Below are positions 9,173-18,941 of a stretch of DNA of 64,000 bases, in pieces. This DNA comes from Nitrospira lenta. Lineage in GTDB: Bacteria > Nitrospirota > Nitrospiria > Nitrospirales > Nitrospiraceae. The notes under the pieces were generated by a model that was not told the origin of the DNA, searched no databases, and saw nothing but the letters and a program-made list of their open reading frames with translations. Position 1 is the first letter of the stretch. Every line of letters starts with the position of its first letter. A program made the translations under genes and the position numbers. The stretch spans positions 186,001 through 250,000 of the forward strand of contig NZ_OUNR01000001.1 of NCBI RefSeq assembly GCF_900403705.1. Direction: 5' to 3'.

Positions 9173-10213
9173 CTATTTATATCCCACCACTATGCCGTCC
9201 GGTCCGGCCAATCGCTCGACCTTAGCCTTCTTAAAGCCGGCCTCTTTCATCCATCTACTGCAGTCGGCGCCGGTGAAGTCAAACCCTCCGGGGGTTTCGA
9301 TCAGCATATTCAGGCTCATCAGCAACCCGAAGGCGTTTGTTTTGCGCGCATCGTCGATGAGCGCTTCGTGGATGATCACCGCGCCATTCGGCGGCAGAGC
9401 TTCATAGGTCTTGCGCAAGAGCATCCGCTTCTCGTCGAGATTCCAATCGTGGAGGATGTGGCCCATGATGATCACATCGACGTTCGGGAGCGGCTCTTTG
9501 AAAAAATTGCCGGGATGAAACGTCAACCGCTTCGCCACACCCTTCGTCTGCGCGTAGTCTTCAAACACCGGCCGGACGACAGGCAAATCCATTCCCAGAC
9601 CTGAGAGGTGCTTGTGCGCAAGCGCGATTTCGACGGCGACGCCGCCCTGCGCGCAGCCGACATCGGCAAAGGTCTTGTACTTCTTCCAGGGAAACTGTGC
9701 TGCAATCTCGCGGCCGGCCCCGATGCTGAGGCCGGTCATGGCCTTGAGAAATCCTTCGAGCCGCTGAGGATCGCTATAGAGCGTGCCGAAAAAATCCCCG
9801 CCGGTCTTGACTTCATTCTGCGGTTGGCCGGTGCGGAGTCCGTCGGTGAGCGACCCCCAAAAGCGATAGAGCCGCGCGTTACACATTTCGAGAATGCCGC
9901 CGATGTACGACGGCTTGGCCCGATCGAGGAATAAGGCCGTTTCCGGCGTGTTCGCGTACCGCGTGCCCGTCCGCTTCAACATGCCCAATGCGACCAGGGC
10001 ATCGAAAAAATCACGCGCGCTGCGCGGATGCAGATTGAGCCGCGCGGTCAACTCCTCCAGCGTGCGCGCCCCTTTCGCCAACTCGGTGAAGAGACCGAGT
10101 TCGATCGCGCTCAACAGGGTCTTCGAGCCGAAAAATCCGGTGCCCAGTTCCATGACCTTCGCCGGGGACAACGATCTCTTTGCCACGGAGCGATCCTTTC
10201 GACTGAGCATCAT
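9173..10213 (-). CDS. SAM-dependent O-methyltransferase family protein
   Basis: The start at 10213 ([15 protein letters not shown]) was chosen because the open frame further upstream runs inside the neighbouring reductase gene. The protein has 346 residues: an N-terminal winged-helix dimerisation domain (~20-100), then the methyltransferase fold with a SAM-binding [15 protein letters not shown] motif and the acidic [10 protein letters not shown] segment typical of the methyltransferase_2 (caffeate/acetylserotonin-type) family. The substrate is unknown. It sits 20 bp downstream of the FAD/NAD reductase and is probably co-transcribed with it. Confidence 0.8.
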   Translation of the reverse strand: MMLSRKDRSVAKRSLSPAKVMELGTGFFGSKTLLSAIELGLFTELAKGARTLEELTARLNLHPRSARDFFDALVALGMLKRTGTRYANTPETALFLDRAKPSYIGGILEMCNARLYRFWGSLTDGLRTGQPQNEVKTGGDFFGTLYSDPQRLEGFLKAMTGLSIGAGREIAAQFPWKKYKTFADVGCAQGGVAVEIALAHKHLSGLGMDLPVVRPVFEDYAQTKGVAKRLTFHPGNFFKEPLPNVDVIIMGHILHDWNLDEKRMLLRKTYEALPPNGAVIIHEALIDDARKTNAFGLLMSLNMLIETPGGFDFTGADCSRWMKEAGFKKAKVERLAGPDGIVVGYK

Positions 10214-10233
10214 GCCGGCCGTCAAGCCGCCGC

Positions 10234-10968
10234 TTATTCCGCCGCTCCGGCAGCCGAGTCGTAATATTTTTCGCGATAGATGGGGCACAGCCCCTTCTGC
10301 TGCAACGTCTTCGTCACGTCGGCAATCATCCCGCCGCTTCCGCAGAGATAGGCGGCGAGATGGGCCACCGATGCAATGCGCTCCTCGACCAGCCGTTGCA
10401 CCCGGCCGGTTTCTCCGGACCAGCCCGGCTCCGGACGGGAGAGCGTGAGCACCGTTGTCATCTGCGGTATCGTCCGCGCAAGCGCAAGCAAGTCGTCCTG
10501 ATAGTACAGGTCCCGCTGGCTCCGCAGTCCCCAAAACAAAGTAGCCGGCCGGGGGACGGCCCGCTCCGCGTTCGCCAACAACATCGACCAGATGGGCGTG
10601 ATGCCGGTCCCCGTGGCGACAAACAACAGGTCGCGCCCCGGATCGTCACGCAGCGTGAAATGGCCGGCCGGTCCTTTGAATCGTGCCGTATCGCCTTCTT
10701 TAAACCCATAGAGCAAGGTGGAGCCCGGCCCGCCCGACACGCGATTGAACAGCAGCGTAATGACGCCCGGACGGCTGGGCGATGAGGCAATGGAATAGGC
10801 CCGCGTGACAAGACGGCCCGACTCAGGATGCGGCATGTCGAAGGAAATGAACTGGCCCGGTTTGAAGTCGATGGCGGCCGGCTCGATGAGCCGCAAATCG
10901 AGTTGTCGCACATCGTGCGTCAGATCTCTGACGGACTCAACCTGCGCCGTCACCTGATAGATACTCAC
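10234..10968 (-). CDS. Ferredoxin-NADP reductase-type FAD/NAD oxidoreductase
   Basis: I chose GTG 10968 because a GGAG box lies 10 bases upstream and the protein then begins with the family-like [13 protein letters not shown]; the open frame extends upstream without any family signature. It has 244 residues. The FAD motif RAYSIASSP, pyrophosphate loop, NAD-binding [11 protein letters not shown] and C-terminal YLCGSGGMI (CG-x-G) are all in order. It is a single-domain reductase with no [2Fe-2S] domain, so it needs an external carrier such as ferredoxin. It is followed closely by the methyltransferase. Confidence 0.85.
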   Translation of the reverse strand: MSIYQVTAQVESVRDLTHDVRQLDLRLIEPAAIDFKPGQFISFDMPHPESGRLVTRAYSIASSPSRPGVITLLFNRVSGGPGSTLLYGFKEGDTARFKGPAGHFTLRDDPGRDLLFVATGTGITPIWSMLLANAERAVPRPATLFWGLRSQRDLYYQDDLLALARTIPQMTTVLTLSRPEPGWSGETGRVQRLVEERIASVAHLAAYLCGSGGMIADVTKTLQQKGLCPIYREKYYDSAAGAAE

Positions 10969-11183
10969 CGTGAACCAGCTCCAATGTCTGTCAAACCGGG
11001 GCCGTGATTGATGCGCCGGTGGCCTGGTACACAGCGGTACGTTGAGGCTGTGAGTGAGGCGAGGACACTGCCGGCCGATTATTCCAGCATCCTGCAAAGA
11101 CCGGTGCATTATCGGCTGGCCGAGCCGCCAGCGTCAAGAATGGGAACACGCCAAGTGCGAGACGTGGAACGCCCGGAACCGGC

Positions 11184-12647
11184 TCACCAGCCGAGTTGCC
11201 ATTGATGGCCCTGTCGCTCCACCAGCGCATCCGCCTCGCGCGGCCCCCAGGAACCGGCCGAATACGGATACACCGCTTGCGTGCCGGTCAGGAGCGGATC
11301 GTATAGTTGCCACGCCTTCTCCGTAAACTCCGCGCTGACGAACAGCGTCTGATCCCCGATCATCACATCGCGCAAGAGCGTCTCGTACGCTTCGGGCAAC
11401 TGGCCGAACGCTTTCTGATAATCGAATTGCAACGCATGGTCGCTCAGCATGAACGGCCGCCCCGGACTCTTTACGGAGAAGCAGAGGGAAAATCCTTCGC
11501 TGGGTTGCAGGGTAATCAAGAGCTTGTTAGACGCAATGCTGCCCGGATCGATAGACGGAAACACGTGGGCCGGCGCCTCACGGAAAATGACGGCGATCTG
11601 GGTGAGCTTCCGGGGAAACCGCTTTCCGGTGCGCAGATAGAACGGAACGCCTTTCCAGCGCCAGTTGTGAATCTCCGCTTTCAACGCGACATAGGTCTCC
11701 GTCGTGGAATCTCTCGGCACGCCCGCCTCCTCGCGATACCCGGGAATCGTCTGGTCGCCGATCTTCCAGGAGGTGTACTGGCCGAACACGACATCCTGCG
11801 CCGCAATCGGCGCAATGGAATACAGCACTTTCATTTTTTCGCTCTGGATGGCCGCCGCATCGAATGAGACCGGGACCTCCATCGCCACGACGGTCAGAAG
11901 CTGGGTCAAATGATTCTGCAGCATGTCGCGCAGCGCGCCGGCCTGTTGATAGTAGGCGCCGCGATGTTCGACGCCGAGATCTTCGGCGACGGTAATCTGC
12001 ACGTTCTCGATGGCGTCGCGTTTCCAGAGCGATTCGAAAATCGGATTGGCGAACCGGAAGGCCAGCAAATTCTGAACGGTTTCTTTCCCCAGATAGTGAT
12101 CGATCCGGTAGATCTGGGATTCGTCCACATACCGATGCAGCGTGGCGTTCAACTGGCGCGCCGACTGGAAATCGTGCCCGAACGGTTTTTCAAAGACGAC
12201 CCGCACCCACCCGCGCCCCTTGAGCAATCCCACCCGATCCAACCCTTCGATGGCGCTGGGCGCGACGTCCGGCGGCACGGCCAAATAAAAGATACGGTTC
12301 TCAGGCATCGCGTGCTCTTGTTCGATGCGCCGGATATAGGCAGCCAGCGCGACATAGTCGTCCGCCGTGCCCCGGCCGATCGTATGATAGTAGAGACAGG
12401 CGTCGCACCACTCGCGCAATTCGTGATCGTTGTGCCAGCCGGCCGTCTGCAATCCTTCGTGCGCCCAGAGCCGAAATCCGTCCTCACCGATTTCCGGTAA
12501 CGCCGCGCCCACAATCAACGTATTGCCGGTTTCCAGCACACCCTGATCCCGCAAATGATAGAGCGCGGGCAACAATTTGCGGCGGGTGAGATCGCCGGTG
12601 GCTCCGATGATGACAAAGACGTGCGGCTCAACCTGCTGTGGCTGCAT
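11184..12647 (-). CDS. zwf: Glucose-6-phosphate 1-dehydrogenase
   Basis: The protein has 487 residues, normal for the family. The NADP-binding IIGATGDLTRRKLLPALY lies at the N-terminus, FEKPFGHD follows, and RIDHYLGKE contains the substrate-binding His-Tyr and Lys signature. It oxidises glucose 6-phosphate to 6-phosphogluconolactone, generating NADPH for the oxidative pentose phosphate pathway. The ATG at 12645-12647 matches the conserved start. It is upstream of, and divergent in function from, the reductase pair; the usual partner genes gnd and pgl are not in this window. Confidence 0.95.
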   Translation of the reverse strand: MQPQQVEPHVFVIIGATGDLTRRKLLPALYHLRDQGVLETGNTLIVGAALPEIGEDGFRLWAHEGLQTAGWHNDHELREWCDACLYYHTIGRGTADDYVALAAYIRRIEQEHAMPENRIFYLAVPPDVAPSAIEGLDRVGLLKGRGWVRVVFEKPFGHDFQSARQLNATLHRYVDESQIYRIDHYLGKETVQNLLAFRFANPIFESLWKRDAIENVQITVAEDLGVEHRGAYYQQAGALRDMLQNHLTQLLTVVAMEVPVSFDAAAIQSEKMKVLYSIAPIAAQDVVFGQYTSWKIGDQTIPGYREEAGVPRDSTTETYVALKAEIHNWRWKGVPFYLRTGKRFPRKLTQIAVIFREAPAHVFPSIDPGSIASNKLLITLQPSEGFSLCFSVKSPGRPFMLSDHALQFDYQKAFGQLPEAYETLLRDVMIGDQTLFVSAEFTEKAWQLYDPLLTGTQAVYPYSAGSWGPREADALVERQGHQWQLGW

Positions 12648-12709
12648 GCGATCCCTACCTCCTATTTCCGATCATATCGACTGGCGTCTCGACATCCCGC
12701 GATCCGGCA

Positions 12710-13759
12710 CTATAGTCCATGCTGCTCCCGCCCAATACGGCCGTCATAGCGGTTTGTGGACTTGAACAATTCGAATCGCCCGTCCATGGCGTAACGGGCC
12801 ACGCGAGTCCGCAGCCCTTGCATCTCGGCAACCGTCATCGGAACGAACCGCCGCACAATATCGAGGTTCTGGCGCAAGATGTCCCGTGAATCGATGCCGC
12901 TGACCAGCGATGCGATCGGCAGACTCAGCACATACCGCAACGCTTCCTCCGGTGTGACCAGGCCCTGCTTGATCGGTTCGGCATTCCCGCTCAAGCTTTT
13001 CATTCCGATCGGGGCAATGCCCCGCTGCGTAAGAACCGGCAGCACCTCCTGCTCAAAACTCCGATAGGTTCCGTCAAAGACATTGAGCGGCATCTGGCAG
13101 GTGTCGAAAGGGAAATCGTGGCCGAGCATTTTCAGATGGATCGTGGGATCTTTGTGTCCGGTGAAACCGATGAACCGCACCTTACCCTGCCGCTTGGCGT
13201 CGAGCAAGGCCTCGGCTGCCCCGCCCAGCGCAAAGTGCCGATCGGGATCGTCGAGATAGACGACTTCGTGAATCTGCCAGAGATCGAGATAGTCCGTCTT
13301 CAGACGGCGGAGCGATTCGTCGAGCTGCTGCAATGCCACCCGCTTATCGCGTCCGTGCGAACAGACCTTGGTCATCAGAAAGACCTGCTGCCGCCGGCCT
13401 TGCAGAGCCTTCCCCATCAGCTCTTCGGAACGGCCGCCGTTGTACTCCCAGGCGTTGTCCAGGAAAGTCACGCCGGCGTCGATCGCTTCCTGAAGGATGC
13501 GAATCGCCTCGGCGTCGTCTTCGATTCGCCCCCAATGGGCGCCGCCGAAACAGAGCGCGGACACCTGCACGCCCGTTTTCCCCAGCATGCGCTTGGGGAT
13601 TTCCCCGGTTGCGGACGAGCGCGCCGGTTCCAACGCATCGGCCAGTCCGCGAGTGCCGCCCAGCGCGACAATCGATCCAAGCAGGCCGATCGCCTTCAAC
13701 AACTGCCGGCGATTGAGCGACCCTGCCCAAAGATTCCGGTCAGGCATTGGTGATGTCAT
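12710..13759 (-). CDS. Aldo/keto reductase with Tat signal
   Basis: ATG 13759 was chosen because GAGGGG lies 8 bases upstream; an in-frame TTG occurs 6 bases earlier. The ~349-residue protein begins with a twin-arginine signal (NRRQLLKAIGLLGSIVALGG), so it should be exported folded. The aldo/keto reductase tetrad is visible: Asp and Tyr in FLDNAWEYNGG, Lys in FLMTKVCSHG, His in LWQIHEV. Tat export of an AKR is unusual unless NADP(H) is carried along, but Tat-type AKRs of this shape occur in several bacteria. Substrate unknown. Confidence 0.8.
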   Translation of the reverse strand: MTSPMPDRNLWAGSLNRRQLLKAIGLLGSIVALGGTRGLADALEPARSSATGEIPKRMLGKTGVQVSALCFGGAHWGRIEDDAEAIRILQEAIDAGVTFLDNAWEYNGGRSEELMGKALQGRRQQVFLMTKVCSHGRDKRVALQQLDESLRRLKTDYLDLWQIHEVVYLDDPDRHFALGGAAEALLDAKRQGKVRFIGFTGHKDPTIHLKMLGHDFPFDTCQMPLNVFDGTYRSFEQEVLPVLTQRGIAPIGMKSLSGNAEPIKQGLVTPEEALRYVLSLPIASLVSGIDSRDILRQNLDIVRRFVPMTVAEMQGLRTRVARYAMDGRFELFKSTNRYDGRIGREQHGL

Positions 13760-14245
13760 GGCCAAATCCCCTCATCCCATCCCCACTTACCATCCCATGT
13801 CGGCAGACTGACAGTCCGTCAGACTATCGATAGATCCGATGATAGTGGATTTCACTGGTCCGAAGCCACAGAACCGGAGGATGTTCCACGCAAGATGGAG
13901 GAAGACCTCACACCCCTCAAAATAACGGCGCGGGCAATCGATGGCGAACAACTCCCCAGCACGTTCATCGCCACTGCCCTATTACGCAACAGTGCCTGAC
14001 GTATCCTCGCAGGGCTCACACCGCCTGCATGACCGAACTCATTGAATCTCCACTGATTGCATTTTCCGGCAGAACCTCTTCTTGTTTGGCATCGTCGATG
14101 CTCTTCCTCTTCGTGAGCAGTGCACCGATTGATTGAGGTGCGCCATGGCGGCCGGGCAGGGACTCAATGCAATGCTTCTGGAGAGGTCGGACAATACCCG
14201 GGGCACCTGGCCGGACGTTCAGTCTTCCCTCATCGAAAGGAGGCG
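13760..14245. other. 486-bp intergenic region
   Basis: Divergent spacer between the aldo/keto reductase (minus) and the small membrane protein (plus), so it should hold promoters for both. A short plus-strand frame (MEEDLTPLKITARAIDGE..., start near 13895) ends at about 13999 but lacks a clear ribosome site and any recognisable feature. I see no convincing -10/-35 pair, RNA gene or repeat. Confidence 0.4.
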
Positions 14246-14404
14246 ATGATGTTTCGCCATCCCCATTACTTGGACATCCCCTGGTATATCCACTGGCACG
14301 CGGAGACGCCTGCGCGCCATCGCCGCCTCTGGTGGCTGATCGGCGCGGTGGTGGTGATCGCGCTGCTTCTGATCGGAGTGCGAGCCGTCGGCGGAGTGTT
14401 TTAA
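14246..14404 (+). CDS. Small single-pass membrane protein, 52 aa
   Basis: The start is fixed by a strong AAAGGAGG at 14236-14243 directly before ATGATG at 14246. The protein has a His/Trp-rich N-terminus (MMFRHPHYLDIPWYIHWHAE) and one hydrophobic helix (LIGAVVVIALLLIGV) near the C-terminus. It precedes the phosphoribosyltransferase by 40 bp on the same strand and is likely co-transcribed with it and the Usp gene. Function unknown. Confidence 0.65.
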   Translation: MMFRHPHYLDIPWYIHWHAETPARHRRLWWLIGAVVVIALLLIGVRAVGGVF

Positions 14405-14444
14405 GATGCATCAGGTTGAAGGACATGGCCGCGAGGGAGGTGCC

Positions 14445-15146
14445 ATGCTATTTCGCGATCGTCGCCATGCAGGTATTCTGCTAGCCAATCATCTGCAGGT
14501 CTACCGAGGAGACCATCAGGCGGTCATCCTGGCGCTCCCGCGCGGCGGGGTCGTGGTGGGACATGAGGTGAGCATGGCCCTCCATCTCCCGCTGGATGTC
14601 TTTATCACCCGCAAGATCGCGGCGCCCGAATCGCCGGAATATGCCGTCGGAGCCATCAGCGAAACCGGGGCGGTCTATCTCAACCGGGAAGCCGTGCGGG
14701 CGATGCAGCTGTCTCAAGAAGATCTCGACGGATTGATTGCCGCGCAACGCCGTGAAATCGAGCGGCGGCGGGCGCTCTATCGCGAAGGGCGCGGCTTGCC
14801 GCACCTCCATCATCGAACCGTGATTCTTGTCGACGACGGAATCGCAACGGGTGCCACATTGTTCGCCACGCTCGAGGCACTTGCGGCTCTGAATCCCTTG
14901 CGAGTCGTGGTGGCGATGCCCGTGGCGCCGCCCTCGACGGCCGCGCGCATTCGTGCGCTTGTCGAAACCTGCGTGATTCTCTCGACGCCGGAACCGTTCG
15001 AGGCGGTCGGCTGTTTCTTCGAGGAATTCGACCAGGTGACGGACGACGAAGTCATTCGCACCCTGCATCAAGCCAACGAGGCCTTCCAGGGTGACCGCCC
15101 TACCCGACGAACACCATCTGCCATACCGACAACCAGAAGCGTATAA
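14445..15146 (+). CDS. Phosphoribosyltransferase domain protein
   Basis: ATG 14445 has GGGAGG five bases upstream and begins MLFRDRRHAG, the usual start of this family; ATG 14406 is the alternative. The protein has 233 residues. The PRPP-binding loop VILVDDGIATGAT is intact, and ILALPRGGVVVGHEV near residue 38 is the conserved second element. This subgroup is usually found as an uncharacterised stress-associated PRTase, often beside Usp proteins or dienelactone hydrolases, and its nucleobase substrate is unknown. It is followed by the universal stress protein. Confidence 0.8.
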   Translation: MLFRDRRHAGILLANHLQVYRGDHQAVILALPRGGVVVGHEVSMALHLPLDVFITRKIAAPESPEYAVGAISETGAVYLNREAVRAMQLSQEDLDGLIAAQRREIERRRALYREGRGLPHLHHRTVILVDDGIATGATLFATLEALAALNPLRVVVAMPVAPPSTAARIRALVETCVILSTPEPFEAVGCFFEEFDQVTDDEVIRTLHQANEAFQGDRPTRRTPSAIPTTRSV

Positions 15147-15214
15147 TCAATGATCGGTCATCACAAGGCCAGCGGGCACGGGGCTCGCCGGAACTGTTTC
15201 GTTAGGGAGCAGAC

Positions 15215-16072
15215 ATGAAGATTGTCGCGGGCATTGATTGGTCCGATGAGGCATTTGCCGCCGTGAAGCAGCTAGGCCTCCTCTACAAACCGGATGAAGT
15301 CCTGTTGGTCCACGGTGTGGATCTGGGGATGTTTCAGTCGCCTCTCATGGCCGGCGTGGCCAATCTGCAAGGGTATGACGAGTTTCGCGCTTCGCTGATT
15401 GAGGCCGGGCGCCAGGCCGTCGAACGCGGGCGAACCGTATTGCCCGCCGACATTCCTTCCGTAACCACCAAGTCCGAGCCACACCACGCCGCCTCATTCA
15501 TTCTCGATAGCGCCGAGGCTAGTGCCGCCGACCTCATCGTCGTCGGGACTCATGACCACTCCCGCCTCGCCGAGTTCTTCGTCGGCAGCGTGTCGCATCA
15601 CGTATTGCTCCACTCACGTATTCCGACACTCATCGTCAAAGGCAACGCCAAACCTGTCGCGCGCGTGCTCCTGGCGATTGAAGGCCGTGACGATGCCGCC
15701 CGCGTGCAGTCGTGGCTCACAGCACATCCCTTCAGAAATCCCGTGGCGCTGACGCTGCTGTCGATCGTGCCGTCGCTCACCATGGTCGAGCCGGACATCA
15801 TGGCGGGCTATCACGCGTGGGCTGAGGAGCATACCCTCCAGACCGAGCGCATCCTCGCCGAAACCGCCAGGGCATTGGGCGGCCCACAATTCACCGTCAC
15901 CACTCAAGTCCGCTCGGGCGATCCAGTCACCGCGATCTGCGAGGCGGCAGGCGGATATGATTTGCTCATCGCCGGATCGCACAGCCGTACCAGAGTGGAT
16001 CGATTCCTTCTCGGTAGCGTATCGCACGGCATCGTTCACAAAGCCGGATGTTCCGTTCTCGTGATACGGTAA
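15215..16072 (+). CDS. Tandem universal stress protein (two UspA domains)
   Basis: The protein has 285 residues forming two Usp domains of ~140 residues. Each ends in the ATP-binding signature region: GTHDHSRLAEFFVGSVSHHV in the first and GSHSRTRVDRFLLGSVSHGI in the second. It is likely a cytoplasmic ATP-binding stress protein. GGGAG lies upstream of the ATG. Its neighbours (PRTase upstream, hemerythrin and cbpAM downstream) form a stress-related group. Confidence 0.9.
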   Translation: MKIVAGIDWSDEAFAAVKQLGLLYKPDEVLLVHGVDLGMFQSPLMAGVANLQGYDEFRASLIEAGRQAVERGRTVLPADIPSVTTKSEPHHAASFILDSAEASAADLIVVGTHDHSRLAEFFVGSVSHHVLLHSRIPTLIVKGNAKPVARVLLAIEGRDDAARVQSWLTAHPFRNPVALTLLSIVPSLTMVEPDIMAGYHAWAEEHTLQTERILAETARALGGPQFTVTTQVRSGDPVTAICEAAGGYDLLIAGSHSRTRVDRFLLGSVSHGIVHKAGCSVLVIR

Positions 16073-16085
16073 CGCCGGCTCTACA

Positions 16086-16131
16086 CAAGCATTCACACCC
16101 GATGACCGCATTCTCCGCATCGGTATGCTTG
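16086..16131. terminator. Stem-loop between convergent genes
   Basis: Outer arms CAAGCAT/ATGCTTG enclose inner arms CCGATG/CATCGG, 14 bp after the Usp stop and between the convergent Usp and hemerythrin genes. There is no U-tract, so it is a termination-like hairpin and not a canonical intrinsic terminator. The rest of the 16073-16379 spacer holds only a weak 49-codon frame (16217-16366, plus) without a good ribosome site. Confidence 0.35.
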
Positions 16132-16379
16132 GGTCCCCCCGAGCATGCCGGACAGACCACATACGGGAACCCTGACGCGGGCTAGGCCGTCGATGTGCAC
16201 CGGAGCCTACTCTGCCATGACCGCGGACTCAGACCGATGGGGAATCGCTCGTGACGCTTTCCAATGGCGCGCTCTTCAGCCCGCTGCACGGGCGTTGAGG
16301 CAAGCTGGCGGATCAGCAGATGCCGAATGCCCGGTCTCGATTGAAACCCTGAGGGAGTACCGTTGAAACTTCCACAGCC

Positions 16380-16823
16380 TCAGGCAATCTGCTCCATGGC
16401 GCGAAACGCGGCCTCGCGCTCCTCTGGGCTGATCATGCGATCCATTTCAGGATAGAGCACCTCCTCTTCCGACATGTTGTGGCGGTCCAGCAGATCCAGC
16501 AGCGTTGCTTCCTCCCGCTCGGTGTCGGGATTTTGCGCCTGGATCTTTCGCTGAATGGCGTCCAACCAGTCGCCGATTTCACGGTGCTCGCTCCGCATGA
16601 CAATCGTAGGGCCGCCGCCGGTCATTCCCGACGCTCTTTCCCATAGAGGAAACAGCACCTCCTCCTCCCACACCACATGCCGCCGCAGTCCCGCCGTGAA
16701 CGCAAGAAATGCGCGCGTGGCTTCGGGGAAATCGGTTCGCTTCAAGGTCTGAAAGGATGTGAACAGCGCATCCAACCGTGCATGGTCTTCGTCAAACATG
16801 GTGCTGATGGTGCGTTCAGGCAT
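16380..16823 (-). CDS. Hemerythrin/HHE cation-binding domain protein
   Basis: I chose ATG 16823 (MPERTIST), which has GAAGGGAG about 6 bases upstream; an in-frame ATG lies 21 bases earlier. The ~147-residue four-helix protein has the di-iron ligand pattern: His in FDEDHARLD, RHVVWEEEVLFP, SEHREIGDW and HNMSEEEVLYPEMD. Members bind O2, NO or store iron and protect against oxidative or nitrosative stress. It is a single-domain cytoplasmic protein. A second hemerythrin-like gene lies at 36552-37100. Confidence 0.85.
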   Translation of the reverse strand: MPERTISTMFDEDHARLDALFTSFQTLKRTDFPEATRAFLAFTAGLRRHVVWEEEVLFPLWERASGMTGGGPTIVMRSEHREIGDWLDAIQRKIQAQNPDTEREEATLLDLLDRHNMSEEEVLYPEMDRMISPEEREAAFRAMEQIA

Positions 16824-17191
16824 ACATGCTCCCTTCCCATACATGTCGCAATGTCCATTCCCAGTGGCCGGCCGCGCAGGCCTTCACCCCATGAGTGGAT
16901 TGCCGCGGGATTTGCTTGAGATCTGCTGTCGAACGATTGCAGACAAGCGTCTCGCTCTCCAGCGGCCTACGTTAGCAGGATGAGCAATGGGCATGCCTTC
17001 GACCGCTCCATCAGAAGCCCGTGCAGCAGCATGTGCTTGCGCCACAGAGACAACAACTTGGCGGACGCTACTGAAATATGGCCGATGAGAATGGGGTCAA
17101 TTGCGCCAGCAACCCGATCCGTGCTGGCGCACAATGCGACAAGTCCAACCGCCGGCCCGAGTGCGCTCTCAAGATCCCAGGCCGGTCCGGT
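16824..17191. other. Intergenic region with an inverted repeat
   Basis: This 368-bp spacer lies between cbpM and the hemerythrin gene, both on the minus strand. It contains a perfect 10-bp inverted repeat, TGCGCCAGCA at 17102-17111 and its complement at 17122-17131, 60 bp after the cbpM stop. On the transcript this forms a GC-rich hairpin without a U-tract, which may stop or protect the cbpAM message. Nothing else is recognised. Confidence 0.4.
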
Positions 17192-17515
17192 TTATTCCAG
17201 ATCCACGCCGGCTCGCTTCAGACGAGTGCGCAACTGTTCAATCTGATTGAGCAGATCCAGCATCACGGCAGCCGCATCGAGGCTCGCGTCAAAATCGCGT
17301 TGCAGGCGGGCCACTCGGCGGGCGCACGTAAGATCGGTCGCGTGGAACCGCCAGTGCGACGTTTCCGTACCTTGCGGCTCCAGCACGCCGATGGCTACCA
17401 ATTCGACAATCCACTGCGGTTCCGAGCTGCACGCCCTCGCCAAATCCTCGATCGACAATACCCCCTCATCGCCGATCACGCTTCCGCTCAGAATATTCTG
17501 TTCCCTGTTCATCAT
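17192..17515 (-). CDS. cbpM: Chaperone modulator CbpM
   Basis: The protein has 107 residues with the MerR-like fold of CbpM: an SIEDLARACSSEPQWIVELVAIGVLEP N-terminal helix pair and a C-terminal coiled helix (LLNQIEQLRTRLKRAGVD). It binds the J domain of CbpA and blocks its stimulation of DnaK. The start ATG overlaps the cbpA stop by ATGA (17512-17515), so the two are translationally coupled, as in other cbpAM operons. Confidence 0.85.
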   Translation of the reverse strand: MMNREQNILSGSVIGDEGVLSIEDLARACSSEPQWIVELVAIGVLEPQGTETSHWRFHATDLTCARRVARLQRDFDASLDAAAVMLDLLNQIEQLRTRLKRAGVDLE

Positions 17516-18447
17516 GAGACCCCCAGTGCTTGACGTGGATTGAACGCCAGTTCCCGAGCCATCGTCTGATAGACCTGTTGGGCCTGCTCCGTGTCCGCTT
17601 TCGGCAACACCACATCCAGGACGAGATAGAGATCGCCTGCCGGTTCACCGGGTATGCCACGTCCCTTGAGCCGCAGCTTTCGCCCGCTCTGTGAGCCCGG
17701 AGGGATTTTCACTTCCACCACACCGGCCGGCGTCGGCGCCTTGACCGCCGCTCCAAGGGCCGCTTCCCAAGGTGCGACCGGAAATGACAGCGAAAGGTCC
17801 CGGCCCTGCACCTGATAGAGAGCGTGGGGATGAAAATGGATCTCGAGATACAGATCACCGGGGGAAGCCCCCTGGATTCCCGTCGCACCTTGGCCGGCCA
17901 GCCGGATATGCTGGCCTTCGCGGATGCCCTTGGGAATCTGCACATTCAGCAACCGCTCCCGCTGCACCACCCGGCCTTGCGCGTCCACCTGCGGCAGCCG
18001 CAGAGTCACCGCATGGGTTCCGCCCTGAAACGCGACCTCAAGATCAATGGAGATCTTGGCATGGTGGTCTTCGCCCTGAGCCCGAGCGGATGCGCCGCGA
18101 CGAGAGAAATTGCCGAATAGACTGGAGAAGAATTCGCTATAGTCCGCGGCATCCTCCGTATACGCGCCGCCTGAGGCGGGCTCGGATCCCGCATCCCATT
18201 CTGGCGGAGGGGTAAATTCCTGCCCCGCTCGCCAGCGTTCGCCGAGTTGGTCGTAGGCGGCGCGCTTCTTAGGATCCTGCAAGACGTCGTAGGCCTCGCC
18301 GATTTCCTTAAAGCGCGCTTCCGCCTGAGGCTCTTTACTCACGTCTGGATGATACTTTCGCGCCAACTTGCGATAGGCACTCTTGATCTCGTCGGCCGTC
18401 GCCGTGCGGTCAACCTCGAGAAGCTTGTAGTAATCTTTAAATTCCAT
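17512..18447 (-). CDS. cbpA: Curved DNA-binding/DnaJ-class co-chaperone CbpA
   Basis: The protein has 311 residues: J domain (1-70) with the HPD motif in KYHPDVSK, a Gly/Ser-rich linker, then two beta-barrel DnaJ C-terminal substrate-binding domains. There is no CxxCxGxG zinc finger, so it is class B (CbpA-type). It stimulates DnaK and in Escherichia coli also binds curved DNA. It is coupled to cbpM by a 4-base overlap. Confidence 0.93.
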   Translation of the reverse strand: MEFKDYYKLLEVDRTATADEIKSAYRKLARKYHPDVSKEPQAEARFKEIGEAYDVLQDPKKRAAYDQLGERWRAGQEFTPPPEWDAGSEPASGGAYTEDAADYSEFFSSLFGNFSRRGASARAQGEDHHAKISIDLEVAFQGGTHAVTLRLPQVDAQGRVVQRERLLNVQIPKGIREGQHIRLAGQGATGIQGASPGDLYLEIHFHPHALYQVQGRDLSLSFPVAPWEAALGAAVKAPTPAGVVEVKIPPGSQSGRKLRLKGRGIPGEPAGDLYLVLDVVLPKADTEQAQQVYQTMARELAFNPRQALGVS

Positions 18448-18941
18448 CTGGCATCGTCTCCGGCTGTTCAGTCACCTATGTCGCGGCTCCTCCGGCTGTC
18501 CATTACGCTCCGGTTGAATGATTCATGAACGCGGACGGCCGACTCACTCGCCGCCTGAGTCTCTCCCTGCATTCGAGATTTTAACGCAATAGCCGGCGAA
18601 AATCATGAGCAGATTACGGTGAACATCGTGCGTCGTGATGAGCTATAGCGATTCATCCGTAATGAACAGATTCCTCACAAGGAACGTGTCAGGTTTCTGC
18701 CAGACTCAACTGGCCCGTCATCCGCCGCTTGCGCTGATGTGAATCGTGCGTACTGAGCAGAAAAGAGATGGGAGAAAGCGCGGCTGGGACATTTCACGTC
18801 ACGCTGGAAGTGTCGTCTGAGCAACAGACGCCCGTATTGCCTAAGGACAAGATTGGTTCAGCTCATCTGGGGGTACCGCAACTGACAGGATTCTGACTGA
18901 GGTGTTCGATGCGATCAACCGCCTGGTTGATCGCATCGGGC
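18448..18941. other. 494-bp intergenic region
   Basis: Spacer between the cbpA start and the end of the monoheme cytochrome gene, both on the minus strand. It should contain the cbpA promoter and the 3' end of the ppk2-cytochrome transcript. I found no gene with a credible ribosome site, no RNA gene and no long repeat. Confidence 0.4.

Noticed and set aside
14016-14426. 136-codon minus-strand frame
   Set aside because: Overlaps two ribosome-site-backed plus-strand genes and reads as low-complexity Arg/Pro/Ser-rich sequence.
15966-16160. 64-codon minus-strand frame starting MVCPACSGG
   Set aside because: Looks zinc-ribbon-like at its start, but it lies mostly inside the Usp gene and the Cys pairs do not form a complete finger.
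16217-16366. 49-codon + strand frame
   Set aside because: Starts with ATG but the GGAG is 12 bases away and no homology or motif supports it.
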